Part shown: positions 37,040 to 48,792 of the stretch, in pieces
How the letters are laid out: the number at the start of each line of letters is the position of its first letter
Numbering within the stretch: the first letter of the stretch is position 1
DNA from: Hypomesus transpacificus
Taxonomy: Eukaryota > Chordata > Actinopteri > Osmeriformes > Osmeridae
Direction: 5' to 3'
Assembly (NCBI RefSeq): GCF_021917145.1
Contig: NC_061061.1
Span: 12,324,889 to 12,388,888 of the forward strand
Length of the DNA stretch: 64,000 nucleotides
Position numbers and translations under genes: made by a program
The notes under the pieces: generated by a model
Databases searched by the model: none
What the model was told of the DNA's origin: nothing
The model's input: only the letters and a program-made list of their open reading frames with translations

Positions 37040-38390
37040 CGTGAGAACCCAAACACCTGGAAATGAGAAGAAAAACCCAGGACCTTGAGAGGAGTTAAAT
37101 ATCAAATGGACATCATGGCCAAGAGAGAACCTGAATCAGCAGGAATCTATGATGTCTGATCACATTCTGTTCCTCCTGTCAGTCTTCTCATAATCTTTCC
37201 CTCCTGTTCCGCTCATTCTTCTTCTCATGTTGTTGATGTGCAGAGTGGAGACCCCAGGAGGAGGAGGGAGCGGGTGTGTGCCAGTTCTTCTTGAAGGGAA
37301 AGTGCAGTTTTGGACCGAAGTGTCTTAGTGGGAGAAAAAACATATGTTGGATTAGCCCCAACCTTACACACCACACACACACACACCCACATACATACAC
37401 ACCACACACTACACACACCACATACAGCAGACATAGCCTATAACAAGTGATAATGAATTAACTCATCCAGTATCACAAGTGAATGTGGGTGTGAATGTCA
37501 GATGGAAAATGTATGACGTCATGAACTCAAACTTACTTGTGCTGAATGACACAAAGAAAAAGCCAAATTCTCAACCGTGCTTAACAGTATTTTTTATAGA
37601 CTTTAATCTCTTGATAGAATCTCTTAATCTGCTACGAAATAAGAAAGCTTTATATACTATTCAATATTATAAGGCACTGTTTTCAAACGTCTCTGCTCTA
37701 ATTTGTATCCTATCTCTTTCTTTTTTTGACTGTGACATGATAGATAACATGATTGTTATCCACTGTACTTTAATCTTATTGTTATTACTTTTTTGTATTA
37801 TATGTTTTTCATTATTGTATTTGTAAACTGTATCTGTACTATGCTTCTGTATTTATGACCTGATTATTCATCAATAAAGTCGACCGTACTTGTCGCTACC
37901 AAATCGGAAATGCAATACCGCCAACATCCATCGAGGCCGTTGCCTCAAGCCGAGGGAGTAGGGGTGGGGGTCTGATCTGAGGTTTTCACATGTTAGTTAC
38001 GGGGACCTTAAGGTCTGCTAAGAAATTTGATACCTAGGCACAACTGGTTGTCTGACTTGTACATTTTGAAATACAACCGTTAGAATGTGTTCGCTTACAG
38101 GTACACTTCCGGTATGTGAAGAATTCAGAAAGGTATTCGATTGAGAGGGTATGTCTAGAGTCACCTGACGGTAATTAGACTTCGACGGTCACGTGTCTTT
38201 ATTCAAGTTTCAGGAAACTTTTTTTTTCATTTGGAAAACAAAACGACTCATATCCCGCCTCTGTTTCGTGTCTATTGGTTCTCTTCGACAACCTCTTACT
38301 TCCAATAGGCAGGAACATGTTTTCGATCAACTGTGTCAAAGTTAAACCACGCCCCCTGCTTAAAAGTCTAGTCTATGAATACCTTACTTT
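37040..38390. other. Intergenic, C1q cluster end to JIP-family gene
   Basis: 37420-37550 repeats 31660-31790 (duplication edge). The remainder shows no exon. The stretch 37880-38390 is probably upstream regulatory DNA of the JIP-family gene. Confidence 0.45.
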
Positions 38391-38399
38391 TGTTTAAAC

Positions 38400-39022
38400 C
38401 AAATATAACTCAAGAAAATACACGACCAACATTTTACACTATTGCGGAAATGTAAGGTAAGTCCTCTTTGTAGCTCGGGGTCAGCGAACGTCTGTCTTGT
38501 ACAGACTACAGCAGGCTTTGCGTTCTCGGAACAGGATCAAGGTGTCTGTTGTCAGTTGCTGTTATTTATTCATGACTGACGTTAGCAACCTAATATTATA
38601 TGTTCCTTTTCGAGTAAATAGTTTGATCGAGTTTCGAATGTTTGCGTTAGAATTTGCCTAACGTTGTACGAGCGTGTCGCTGTCATTCAATATCTTATAT
38701 GTGCGCGTGAGTGTATGTAGCCTACGTGAACGGTTATCTGTTCTGTGTATGGAATACTCGGTGGTCCAATCTGTAATCGTCAAGTTGGCTTGTCGTGTGC
38801 CTTTTTTGCAAACTAATGACAGTAGATGACGTAGGACTGAAGTGACATTTGTCAGAAACTAGTCCGTTACTGAAATAAAAAAAGATACCATTGTTTTTGT
38901 TGTGGTTAGTCCCCATTTCCTCCACAGAAGTGAGACATCTGAGTGTAATTTAGTGTGTTTCTTATTATTTTCAGAATGGACACCAAAACACCACCTGACA
39001 TCACTCTGATCACTCTGATCAG
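38400..39022 (+). other. Candidate 5' UTR exons of the JIP-family gene
   Basis: A donor AAATGTAAG|GTAAGT ends at 38456 and an acceptor TTATTTTCAG precedes 38975-39022, which ends CTGATCAG|GTAGAT. The second piece would carry a short upstream ORF starting MDTKTPP. The connection to the ATG exon at 39455 was not resolved, because it runs through a GA repeat. Confidence 0.35.
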
Positions 39023-39212
39023 GTAGATTATTGACAGAACAAATAGTGGAGAGACCATGGCTGGTAGGAGGATGGGTGCTGTGGGAGATGACACAACTGT
39101 GACAAGGTCTACAGAACTGAGTTGTATTATTCGGGTAGATATTTCTAGATAAGAGGAAGAGTCTGTAGTGGCAGAGTGACGCCACATCCTCTCATATCAA
39201 GTTGTGGCGAAG

Positions 39213-39256
39213 CAGCAGTAAAGAGAAAGAGAGGGAGAGAGAGAGAGGAAGAGAGG

Positions 39257-39342
<86 letters not shown>

Positions 39343-39388
39343 TGAGAGAGAGAGGGGGGGGGGGGTGAGAGAGAGAGGGGGGGAGAGA

Positions 39389-39428
<40 letters not shown>

Positions 39429-39454
39429 AGAGAGGGGGAGAGAGAGAGAGAGAG
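39213..39454. repeat. (GA)n microsatellite abutting the JIP-family start codon
   Basis: About 240 bp of GA with G-runs, ending in GAGAGATGGAG. The last GA unit touches the ATG. The reading frame also stays open upstream through the repeat as Arg-Glu. Confidence 0.95.
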
Positions 39455-42400
39455 ATGGAGTATAGAGAGGGCATCCTATGTGGGGCAGGGGAGCTGGAGT
39501 GGGACCCTGATATTGTCAGTGAAGAAGCAGGAAAGCTGTACTCAGAACTGCAGGTAAGTGTCCTTTAAACAAATAATCATAAAGTGATGATAACTAGTTT
39601 TACCAGACCTGTAAAGTACAAAAGCTCAAGTTACTATTAGTATTTCAACCAAACAGCTCCAGTGCTAGTTTGAATATGAGCTGTTCTCTGAGGTTGTCTG
39701 GCTGTGTGGGGGTTCCCCTTCCCTCCAGACGGTTGTGGGGACCCATGGGGCAGACGTGGTGGAGTCCCTGGTGCCCATCCTGGTGTGGGTCCTGGAGGGT
39801 CTGGCCAGCTCCAGAGCTCAGCTGAGGGAGAAGGGGGAGGAGGCAGAGAGAGAGAGGGGCGACCGAGAGGAGCTGATGGAGAGATACCAGCTGGAGAAAA
39901 CCCTGAGGAAGGAGAATCAGGAGGTGAGAGGGGTGGAGGGGAGGGGTGGATGTGTGGAGGTGTGGCGGGTTGAGGTGAGGGGTGTGGGGGATGGAGGTGA
40001 GGGGGGTTGAGGTGTGGTGAGAAAAATGAAAATGAATTGGCTGGACAGTGGGAATATGAGTTGTAAGAGGTGATTGGCATACAAGCAAGTTGATTTTATA
40101 TACAGTATATTTTTTGAGTGTTGAAAAAAACCTGATACAGATTATTTAAATGAAATAAAATATAGCAATGTTCTTGGTTCAGTCATTTTGAAGGAGCATT
40201 TCTACTGGACGATGTCTTGTCTAAGTTGATTGATTTCTCTCTCTGTCTTTTTAGCGATATTTAGAGCTGGATGATCAAATGGAACAGGAGAGGAGGACCA
40301 CGAGGGTGAGAGAGAAGGAGAGAGAGCGGAGAGAGAGAGACCTAGAGAAGAAAGCCAGAGAACTGGCTGACCAGGGTCAGTGACTTATTCAGTTACACCA
40401 AACTCTGTGACATTGTTACGTGGATTTGAGCTGTTTAAGACCCATTCATGGGTAAACATCAGACGTGTTGAATGACTGTGTTGTTGCCTTGTCATACTAA
40501 GTACTATACCAATTAGAACAGAAGTACGACTGCTGTATCAAAATTGTGAATCTAACATGCTCCAAATACTCCCTTATTATGCAAATGAGCCATTTTCACT
40601 TCTCGTTTACGTTTGTTGTTGTTAACAACTGAGCAGTTATGTAAATGGTAGATGCCTTTTGTCTAATGGGCCACAAGAAGGATGTTTCAGGATAACTGTA
40701 ATGGGTAACAGGAAGGATGTTTCAGGATAACTGTAATGGACCACAGGAAGGATGTTTCAGGATAACTGTAATGGGCCACAAGAAGGATGTTTCAGGATAA
40801 CTGTAATGGGCCACAGGAAGGATGTTTCAGGATAACTGTAATGGACCACAGGAAGGATGTTTCAGGATAACTGTAATGGGTAAAGTTTGATGGTTGCAGT
40901 GGTGGCCTTGGAGGAGCAGAGGTCTGCGCTGAGTAGAGACCTGAGCTCGCTGAGGAACACACACAACAAGGTCTGAGAACTCACACACACACACACACAC
41001 ACAGCAAAATACTTTGGGGGATTTGAAGACTGTTTCTGTATTTAGATTCGCTTCCTGCTCCACATCAGTGCACGCAAATCCTCTACATCTTACACCGATG
41101 CGAGTGTCCAGTTAAGACAGTCCAGTAGAAAACAAGACCATTAAACTGATCTTTGTAGCTGACGCTCGCTCGCGTCACATACAGTCAGGACACGGTGTCA
41201 GTCTCTTTCCTGAGACGGTCTTCTTCTCCTTACTTCATTTAAGATCCGTATATGTTTATTGTTTGCACCTTCCTGCCAGGGTAAATTTTGTGTTTGTTTA
41301 ACATACATGGCGAATAAACCAAATTCTGATTCTCTTGTTCTCCTTCTGTTCTTCTCCTTCTCTTGTTGTTCTTCTTCTCTTCTTCTCCTTCTCTTGTTCT
41401 CCTTCTCTTCTTTCTCCTTCTCTTGTTCTCTTTTTCTCCTTCTCTTCTTCTCCTTCTTTTGTTCTTCTTCTGCTTCTTATCTTGTTCTCCTTCTCTTCTT
41501 CTCCTTCTCTTGTTGTTCTTCTTCTTTTCTTCTCCTTCTTTTCTTCTCCTTCTCTTGTTCTCCTTCTCTCTCCATCACTCAGCTGATGCATACTTACCGG
41601 GACCTACTGGAGAAGAAGAAAGAGGCTGAAAGAGAGGGACAGTTATCTCTAAGGTTATCCTCCTCTGTTGCTGTGTTTGTCACATGCGTATCCTGATCTG
41701 CAATGATGTGTTTTCCAAATCACATCTGCCTTGTACTGATGACGTCATAATGACCCCATTTGTAGGAACCATGTGAGCCTTAAGAGTTCTGAAGCTTCAT
41801 GTGACCAGGCCATGGCACAGGACGCTTTTACACACCAGGTACACTTTGACCTTTCACGTTGACTTTCATCCTTCCGTGTACCGGTAGACATTTCTGTGGT
41901 TAAAACCATGCTGGTGATTGGCATGGCTGTCACTCTGGTTTCTAGCCATCTAGCCCGAGACCTGAATCACGCTCTGAGCCCTCCCCTTTGGAAGACCCGG
42001 TAACCAAGGACGACCGGGTGATTGACACAGATGTAATGCCTCCGAGCGATCCATCCTTCCTCCAGGACCTGATAAGCTCCACCCCCGAGCTGGCTCAGTT
42101 CCACGGCCTGCTGGGTGCCAGGTGAGCGCTGTGGGCCTGGTTACCTGGTTACCTGGTTACCTACTCCAGTCTTCCACTCAAGAAGCAGGAGTCTAGATTT
42201 ATGAGGATTCTACTTAGTGCAAACAAATGTATCCAACCAAACCTAATTTCCCATCCTTCCCAGTACACCAACCAGAGATCCAAGTGCTAAAGAAACCCAC
42301 CCAGCCAAGACCAGCCTGGAGGATGAGATGAGGAAGGCGGAGCAGAGGGGTGGAGAGGAGGGCGACAGACAGGAGGAGAAGGTGGAGGCTGTAGGGGAGA

Positions 42401-43052
42401 TGGGCGGAGAGCAGCAGAGGGAGGAGGATGGGGATCGGGACAGCCTGGACTGGGAGCTGAGGAACACAGAGTCGGTGTTCTCAGAGCTGTCGGAGCTGAG
42501 CCGTGACTACGTGGAGAGCGTGGACCAGGGGGCCAGCGTCCGAGGTCAGGTCTTCCCCAAGCACCGTATTTCTTTGTCGACGCCTTCAAATACACATTTC
42601 TGCGCGTAACACACGTGATGTTGGATGATGTCATCGTATGCCTGGCCGATGATGTCATCGTATGCCAGGCCCTGGTCTAAAACAACCCTAGACGGGTTGG
42701 GCCAGGAGCGGGTTGGGACGTGTGAACCAGTGTGGGTTTTAACTTGTGTGTGTGTTTATGTTTTTGTTCAGGTAGTGCCGACCAGTTTGAAGAGATTCTT
42801 TCTCAGTACGAGGAACTGAAACGCACCCAGTGAGTCCCATAATTATCACACAGTTGCGGCCAGCTGCCTCTGTCTACACCAGTGTTACTGGCTGCATGTG
42901 CACAAGGGTGTTTCCTTCTGAGGCTCTGAGGCACACAGTCTGCCTTGGAGGCTACATACACTGGGCTAATGGTTTGACTCACCCATTAACACAATCACTA
43001 ACTGAAGCTCTTGAATTCACTCCCAAGTACCTTCACCGTGCCTCTCCCTGCC

Positions 43053-43091
<39 letters not shown>

Positions 43092-46000
43092 CAGGGAGAT
43101 TGTGGATGCAGCTCGTAAAGCGCTGATCTCACGCGTGGAGGAACTGACTAGCGACAGGTCGGCTCTGAGGCTGGAGGTGAACTCCCTTCAGGAAATCACA
43201 ACCCGATTGGAGAGCCGCACAAAGGAGATGGAAGAGGATATAAAGAGGTAGAGAGTCCCCCCCCCCAAAAAAGTGCTCCTGACTTATCCAACAAGCATGT
43301 GTCTTCTCCAAGCACTTCTGCTGTATCTGGGTTTGCTGTGTGCCGTGTGATTCATTTCTCACATCTACTATCTCTTACAGGCTTCGCAAAGAACTGGAAG
43401 CATCTCAGTCTGAGGACGATGTAAGTGGCTGTTTACGTGACTCTAAACCCAGCGTCCATGTATTAATGCATATCAACGACAACCGACACACTACACCGAC
43501 CTACTACAGGTCAGTTAAAGCAGCTGCCGCTCAGTGTGATGTGATTAAAGCCATGTTCCGTTACCCGCCCCCTCCCAGGCCTCTGTGCCCATCTCTATGC
43601 GGCGGTTCTCTCGGTCGGAGATGGCGCGTGTTGTCATGGAGAAGAACCAGTACAAGGAGCGTCTGTTTGAGCTTCAGGAGGCGGTGAGACGCAGTCAGAT
43701 CCTCAGGTAACTCAACAACTACAACAAGTACTGCCATATTCGGCTGTGTGGATCTCACTTCCTGTCTGCTATGGATGTTTTGGTCATGTGACACTGCAGT
43801 GACGTTTAAAGTCTCCAGCCTTTTTCCTCTTTAACCCTCCACTCCTCAACCTGTTTACTGTAGGGCCACCAAAGAAGAAAAGATTACAGAGGAGAAAAGC
43901 AGTGTTTGGAGCAGGTATGGAACAGGAAACGGGAAATCATGTGTATGATTTATATGACCGTAAGTTCGACACATTTGATTTGGGGGGGGGGGGGGGGGGG
44001 TGGGGGGGAGGGGGGGTTGAGAAACAGTAACAGCAGAAGAATGAGTTGCTGGTTTTGTCATGAGCACACTTGCTGGTTTTGACCCTGGTTTCTCTGCTCC
44101 CTGGCTCAATAGCTGTTAATCTTTTCCTCAATGTAAACTGACCTGCTATAGGATCAGCACATGACCAGTGTAACATAGTGTTCACGTGAGGTTGGGATCC
44201 TCTGGCAAATCTCACTCATTCTGTGTTCTTTCAAGGTTTAACCGCTTGTTCGGCCTAAGCAAGGAACCGCTAATCCCGACCCCTGCTCTGGCAATTGCCA
44301 TGGCGACGTCGCCGTCCATCCATCGCTCGTCCCCTGGGCCTCTGCGACCGCTGGCGGTCAGTCAGACTCAGACAGAGTAAGGTCACATGACTCTCACAAG
44401 CATGGCGGCTCTTCAGTAAACTCTCTTTTTCCATGGCACACCGTGAATGTTTTCTATGGATTTATTAACTTGTTGGTAGACGTACAAACCACTCTCCCTC
44501 CTCCTTCCCTCCTCTCTTCACCCTCTCTCCACCCTCTCTCCCTCCTCTCTCCCTCCTCTCTCCCTCCTCCTTCCCTCCTCTTTCCCTCCTCTCTCCCTCC
44601 TTCCCTCCTCTCTCCACCCTCTCTCCACCCTCTCTCCCTCCTCTCTCCCTCCTCCTTCCCTCCTCTCTCCCTCCTCTCTCCCTCCTCCTTCCCTCCTCTC
44701 TAACTCTTCTCTCCCTCCTCTCTCCACCCTCTCTCCACCCTCTCTCCTCTCACTGTCTACCCAGAGGGTCACCCCCTGCGTCCGCTGCTCTCTCACCGCG
44801 CGTCAGGAGGAGGGAGCTCTACAGAGACGTCCGCTCACACGTGTGGAAAGCGCTGGGAAAACACCAGATCCACGGCTGGAGCCTGCCGCTGTCACACACA
44901 CAGGTTAGCGCGCTAAAGCTAACAGGCATGCCGCTGTCGCACACACAGGTTAGCGCGCTAAAGCTAACAGGCATGCTGCTGGCACACACACAGGTTAGCG
45001 AGCTAACGCTAACAGGCAGAGATGTGGAGTAACCAAGTACAAATGCTTCGTTACTGTTCTTAAGTGGATTTTTCTGGTTGAAGAAAAAGTTTCAGAAGGT
45101 TGAAAAAGGTTCGTTTTTTGGGGGGGAAAGTCTGATAAAATATTTTGGGGGAAAAAGTTTAACAATTTAAGTATAGATCCAAAAGTATAGTCAGCATTTC
45201 AACTTTCACCAGTCTTTGTAAACATGAGTATCTCTACGTCTACGACTGAAGAATGTGTGTAGTTTTGCCATTTCTGCTAACGGGTAATCCCATTCACTAA
45301 GACTGGTTGTAAACATGCATGGGATCATTCCAGGAATCCTCTGAACCTGTGCCTGAGCCCAAAGACGTACCTGTCCTCATCCAGCTCAGAATGCTGGACC
45401 AGAGAGATGCTACTGCCAAGGTAGGAATCCTCCTCCTCCACTGCTTCATGTCAACACTACACAGCAGGCACCAGAGATGCACTGCTTCATGTCAACACTA
45501 CACAGCAGGCACCAGAGATGCACTGCTTCATGTCAACTCTACACAGCAGGCACCAGAGATGCACTGCTTCATGTCAACACTACACAGCAGGCACCAAAGA
45601 TGCACTGCTTCATGTCAACACTACACAGCAGGCACCAGAGATGCACTGCTTCATGTCAGCTCTACACAGCAGGCACCAGAGATGCACTGCTTCATGTCAA
45701 CACTACACAGCAGGCACCAGAGACGCACTGCTTCATGTAAACACTACACAGCAGGCACCAAAGATGCACTGCTTCATGTCAACACTAAACAGCAGGCACC
45801 AGAGATGCACTGCTTCATGTCAACACTACACAGCAGGCACCAGAGATGCACTGCTTCATGTCAACACTACACAGCAGGCACCAGAGATGCACTGCTTCAT
45901 GTCAACACTACACAGCAGGCACCAGAGATGCACTGCTTCATGTCAACACTACACAGCAGGCACCAGAGACGCACTGCTTCATGTCAACACTACACAGCAG

Positions 46001-48792
46001 GCACCAGAGATGCACTGCTTCATGTCAACACTACACAGCGGGCACCAGAGACGTGTTCTGACCCTGTCTGTTGGTCTTTTCTCCGTAGCTGAGCTGTGCT
46101 CTGGCGGTCACCCCCGAGATCTCTGGAGATGCGACGGTAAGGTTGTCACTGTGTCTCAACAGCAGCCTCCGCTCCAACAGTAAACCACCACTCACAGCAT
46201 CATCCGTCAGTAACCACTACCATATAGGCACCTGTTGGGTTAGTGTCAATCATCCCTCCCCCCTCCCTCTGTCAGTGTGCTGTGTGGGCGGTGTCTGGCC
46301 CCGCCTCAGGAAGTGATGTCACAGTGATTGACCCGGCACGGTCCAATACGGTGCTGGAGCAGTTCAGCCTCCCGCCCACCTCACCCGCCCTCTGCATCTG
46401 TGCTGTGCCCCCCACTGGTCAGTGTCAGACCCCTCCCTCCCAGACCCCTCCCTCCCAGACCCCTCCCACACCTGACATCACTGCTCATTTAGTTACCATA
46501 ACTACCATCAAACAGTAGATCTATTAGGCCATGACACGACACCTTCCTGCTTTACCAGACTTCTTTCTAACTGACTCTCTCTTTCTTCCCCTCCTTCGTC
46601 AGGTGACACTTCAGGAACTGTGTGGATTGGAACTCAGGAGGGAAGGTCAGGACTTTTCCCACAACAACGTTTTTGATGCATGAATACACACATCGATTTA
46701 CAGAGATTAGGTTGGAAGGATTTCGAAAACCAAAACATAACGGGATTCTCATGTCTGTCTGTCTGTCTGCCTGTCTGTGTGATCAGTGTGATGATCCATT
46801 CAGCCACCATACCCAGGAGGCGCTGTCTACAGTCCATCTCTCTCTTAGAGGGAATCCACTCACTCACGTGAGTACTCCAGCTGAGCCACTCTCTGTACGC
46901 TCTCTGTACGTCTCCAGTGTGGTAACTCTACTGTGAACGTTCTCAGGTATTCCCAGGGTCGAGTCATCGCTGGGTTAGCCGATGGGACGCTGGCATTTTT
47001 TTCTCACACGTCAGGTAATTTGAAGGATATTTAACGAGGACGCGGTTATCGCCTCGCTCTGCTAGGCTTCATCCTCATTGGTCCACACACGGCCACCTCA
47101 ACAGCTCTGTGATTGACAGGTGGCTGGGATCTCCAAACACATCAGGTGCTCGCCATGGGATCCACTCCTCTGCAGCCTATTCGCTGTTGCCTAGCAAAGG
47201 GGGCGGGCTTATGGGTGGGCTACTGGAACCGGGTCCATGTGGTGGATATCCAGAATCAGAAAGTAGAGGTGAGCGGGGCGGGAAATTAAATTGCAAATGC
47301 TTTTTAGGTGGCAATGCGATTTTACCAAACTTTTACCAATCTCTCCCTGTCTCTCTCTCGTCTCTCTCTCTCTTCCTGTCTCTCTTGTCTCTCTCCCTCT
47401 TTCTCTCTCTCTGTCTCTCTCTCTCCCTGTCTCTTTCTCTGTCTCTCTCTCTCTCTGTCTCTCTCTCTGTCTCTCTCTCTCAGCAAACCTTTACAGTGTC
47501 AGAGCGCAGTGAGCAGCAGGTGCGTTTCCTGTGCGCGGCAGGAAGTGGTGTTTGGATTTCATGCCGGCTGGACTCCACCCTTCGTCTTTTTGATTGGTCC
47601 AGTGGTCGACCCCTGCAGGAAGTTGATTTGATTCCTCTGGTCACCAAAACACTGGGTAGGCACAAAGCTACTGACCTGCTCCTGGCATTCTTTCTTTTAT
47701 CCTTCTAATTTAAGAACATTTAAGATCCTGTTTTTGTCTTATACTTTCTCTCATTCTCTCTCTTATTCTCTGTCTTATTCTCTCTCTCTCTCTCTCTGCA
47801 GGTCCCGCCTTCCTAAATCTCTCCACTTTACAAATGTCTTCCCTGTCCATCATATCAGGACGGATGTGGGTGGGGACAGGAAGTGGAGCAATCTTCTCCA
47901 TCCCCTTGTCTCTCAGTAGGTCCTGACCTCTGACCCCTCACAGTGAAAACACAGATGATATCACACATATTGATAACTCTGTTTGGACATTGAAAGTGCA
48001 TCACTTGCCTCCTTCCTTGAAGCAGTCACTGATCTCATTAATTTTTATGGGTTCCAAGTACATCAAAACTCAATTAAGATTTCTCAGCAATTACTCTTAC
48101 TCGAGTTGTATTCAGTCAAAAGGCACTCACTCATCACTATGACGATGACCTCCACAGCCTCGGAGTCCGCCTCCATCCCATACTGCTCTCTAGCGACGGC
48201 CCAGCTGTGTTTCCATGGACACCGGCAAGCAGTTAAATTCATCATCGCTGCACACGGTAGGGAACTTTAATAGCGGCTGTGTAAAGTGAGAACTGCATGG
48301 CTTCTCCAATGGGATATCAGTGCTGTTGTGGCTAGCTGGTAATCAAACACCAAGTGATGTTGTGTGTGTTATGATGTGATGAACACACTTCAGAACGTGC
48401 TTGTGCCACCAGGTTGTGTGAGCAGCTCCCAGGGCAGCGCTCCTGTGTCCACCTCTCAGCTCGTCCTCAGTGGTGGAGAGGGCTACATCAACTTCCGCAT
48501 CGGTGAGGGTCACTTCCCCCCCCCCCTCCCACCCCCCCGGAGAGGCCAGGCTCACCCACCCACCATGACCACGAGCGTGGCTTTTCATGATTTCCCCTCG
48601 TGACGTTTATGATGTTTGTAAGCGGGCTGACGGATGCGTCTCTCCTCTGTTCTTCTTCTTCTTCTTCTCTACTTCTTCGCAGGAGACGACGCGAACGACG
48701 GAGCATCGGAAGGTACCCCTCTGCGCTCCGAACGCAGTCACATGATCATCTGGCAGAGCCCCGCCCCCTCCGTACCCAGCTCTGCCCTCTGA
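39455..48792 (+). CDS. JIP3/JIP4-family scaffold protein (SPAG9/MAPK8IP3-like), short form
   Basis: JIP3/JIP4 proteins link kinesin-1 and dynein to cargo and scaffold JNK/p38 MAPK modules. Twenty-seven exons from 39455-39553 to 48683-48792 sum to exactly 999 aa, against about 1300 for JIP3/JIP4. Seen: RH1-like N-terminus (exon 2, 39729-39923); long coiled coil over exons 3-6; hallmark block [20 protein letters not shown] (exon 10, 43095-43247); [20 protein letters not shown] (exon 12, 43579-43706); [11 protein letters not shown] (exon 14, 44236-44376). A beta-propeller C-terminus runs from exon 16 to 27, with [66 protein letters not shown] and the ending SHMIIWQ. Other exons: 40255-40375, 40900-40970, 41583-41653, 41766-41838, 41946-42121, 42264-42544, 42772-42829, 45334-45420, 46276-46417, 47120-47268, 47484-47655. 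The linkers are much shortened, suggesting a divergent teleost paralogue; SPAG9 or MAPK8IP3 origin is not decided. Confidence 0.9.
40672..40880. repeat. About 35-bp minisatellite in JIP intron 3
   Basis: Six copies of GGATGTTTCAGGATAACTGT flanked by AATGGGCCACAGGAA, ending about 20 bp before the exon-4 acceptor. Confidence 0.92.
41250..41332 (-). repeat. Dispersed repeat, reversed copy of the 5370 element
   Basis: Ends GGCGAATAAACCAAATTCTG ATTC on the plus strand, the reverse complement of the GAATCAGAAT...TTTATTCGCC head seen at 5370. Confidence 0.5.
41335..41575. repeat. (CTT/CTCCTT)n tract before JIP exon 5
   Basis: About 240 bp of TTCTCCTTCTCTTGTTCT-type pyrimidine repeat ending just before the exon-5 acceptor at 41582, an extreme polypyrimidine tract. 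Confidence 0.92.
43057..43090. repeat. C homopolymer before JIP exon 10
   Basis: Over 30 consecutive C followed by GCAG and exon 10; the exact length may be unreliable in the assembly. Confidence 0.85.
43981..44018. repeat. G-rich homopolymer in JIP intron 13
   Basis: About 20 G, then TGGGGGGGAGGGGGG; potential G-quadruplex. Confidence 0.85.
44495..44755. repeat. (CCCTCCTCTCT)n tract before JIP exon 15
   Basis: About 260 bp of CCTCTCTCCCTCC repeat running almost into the exon-15 acceptor at 44764. Confidence 0.93.
44886..45020 (+). repeat. 45-bp triplication carrying the exon-15 splice donor
   Basis: Three copies of a 45-bp unit: CCGCTGTCACACACACAG (end of exon 15), then the donor GTTAGC, then GCTAAAGCTAACAGGCATG. 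Donors lie at 44904, 44949 and 44994. The unit is a multiple of three and contains no stop in the exon-15 frame; a stop follows shortly after the third copy. Confidence 0.93.
45437..46058. repeat. 41-bp minisatellite in JIP intron 16
   Basis: About 15 copies of CACTGCTTCATGTCAACACT plus ACACAGCAGGCACCAGAGATG, starting 17 bp after the exon-16 donor and ending about 30 bp before exon 17. It fills the whole intron and makes three spurious long ORFs. Confidence 0.95.
47341..47483. repeat. (CT)n tract before JIP exon 23
   Basis: About 140 bp of CTCTCTGTCTCT running directly into CAG and exon 23; a shorter CT tract (47745-47798) likewise abuts exon 24. Confidence 0.93.

Noticed and set aside
45319-46183. 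Overlapping 257- and 221-aa frames rich in [13 protein letters not shown]
   Set aside because: Minisatellite inside a JIP-gene intron; the donor at 45421 and acceptor at 46088 fit the conserved flanking exons.
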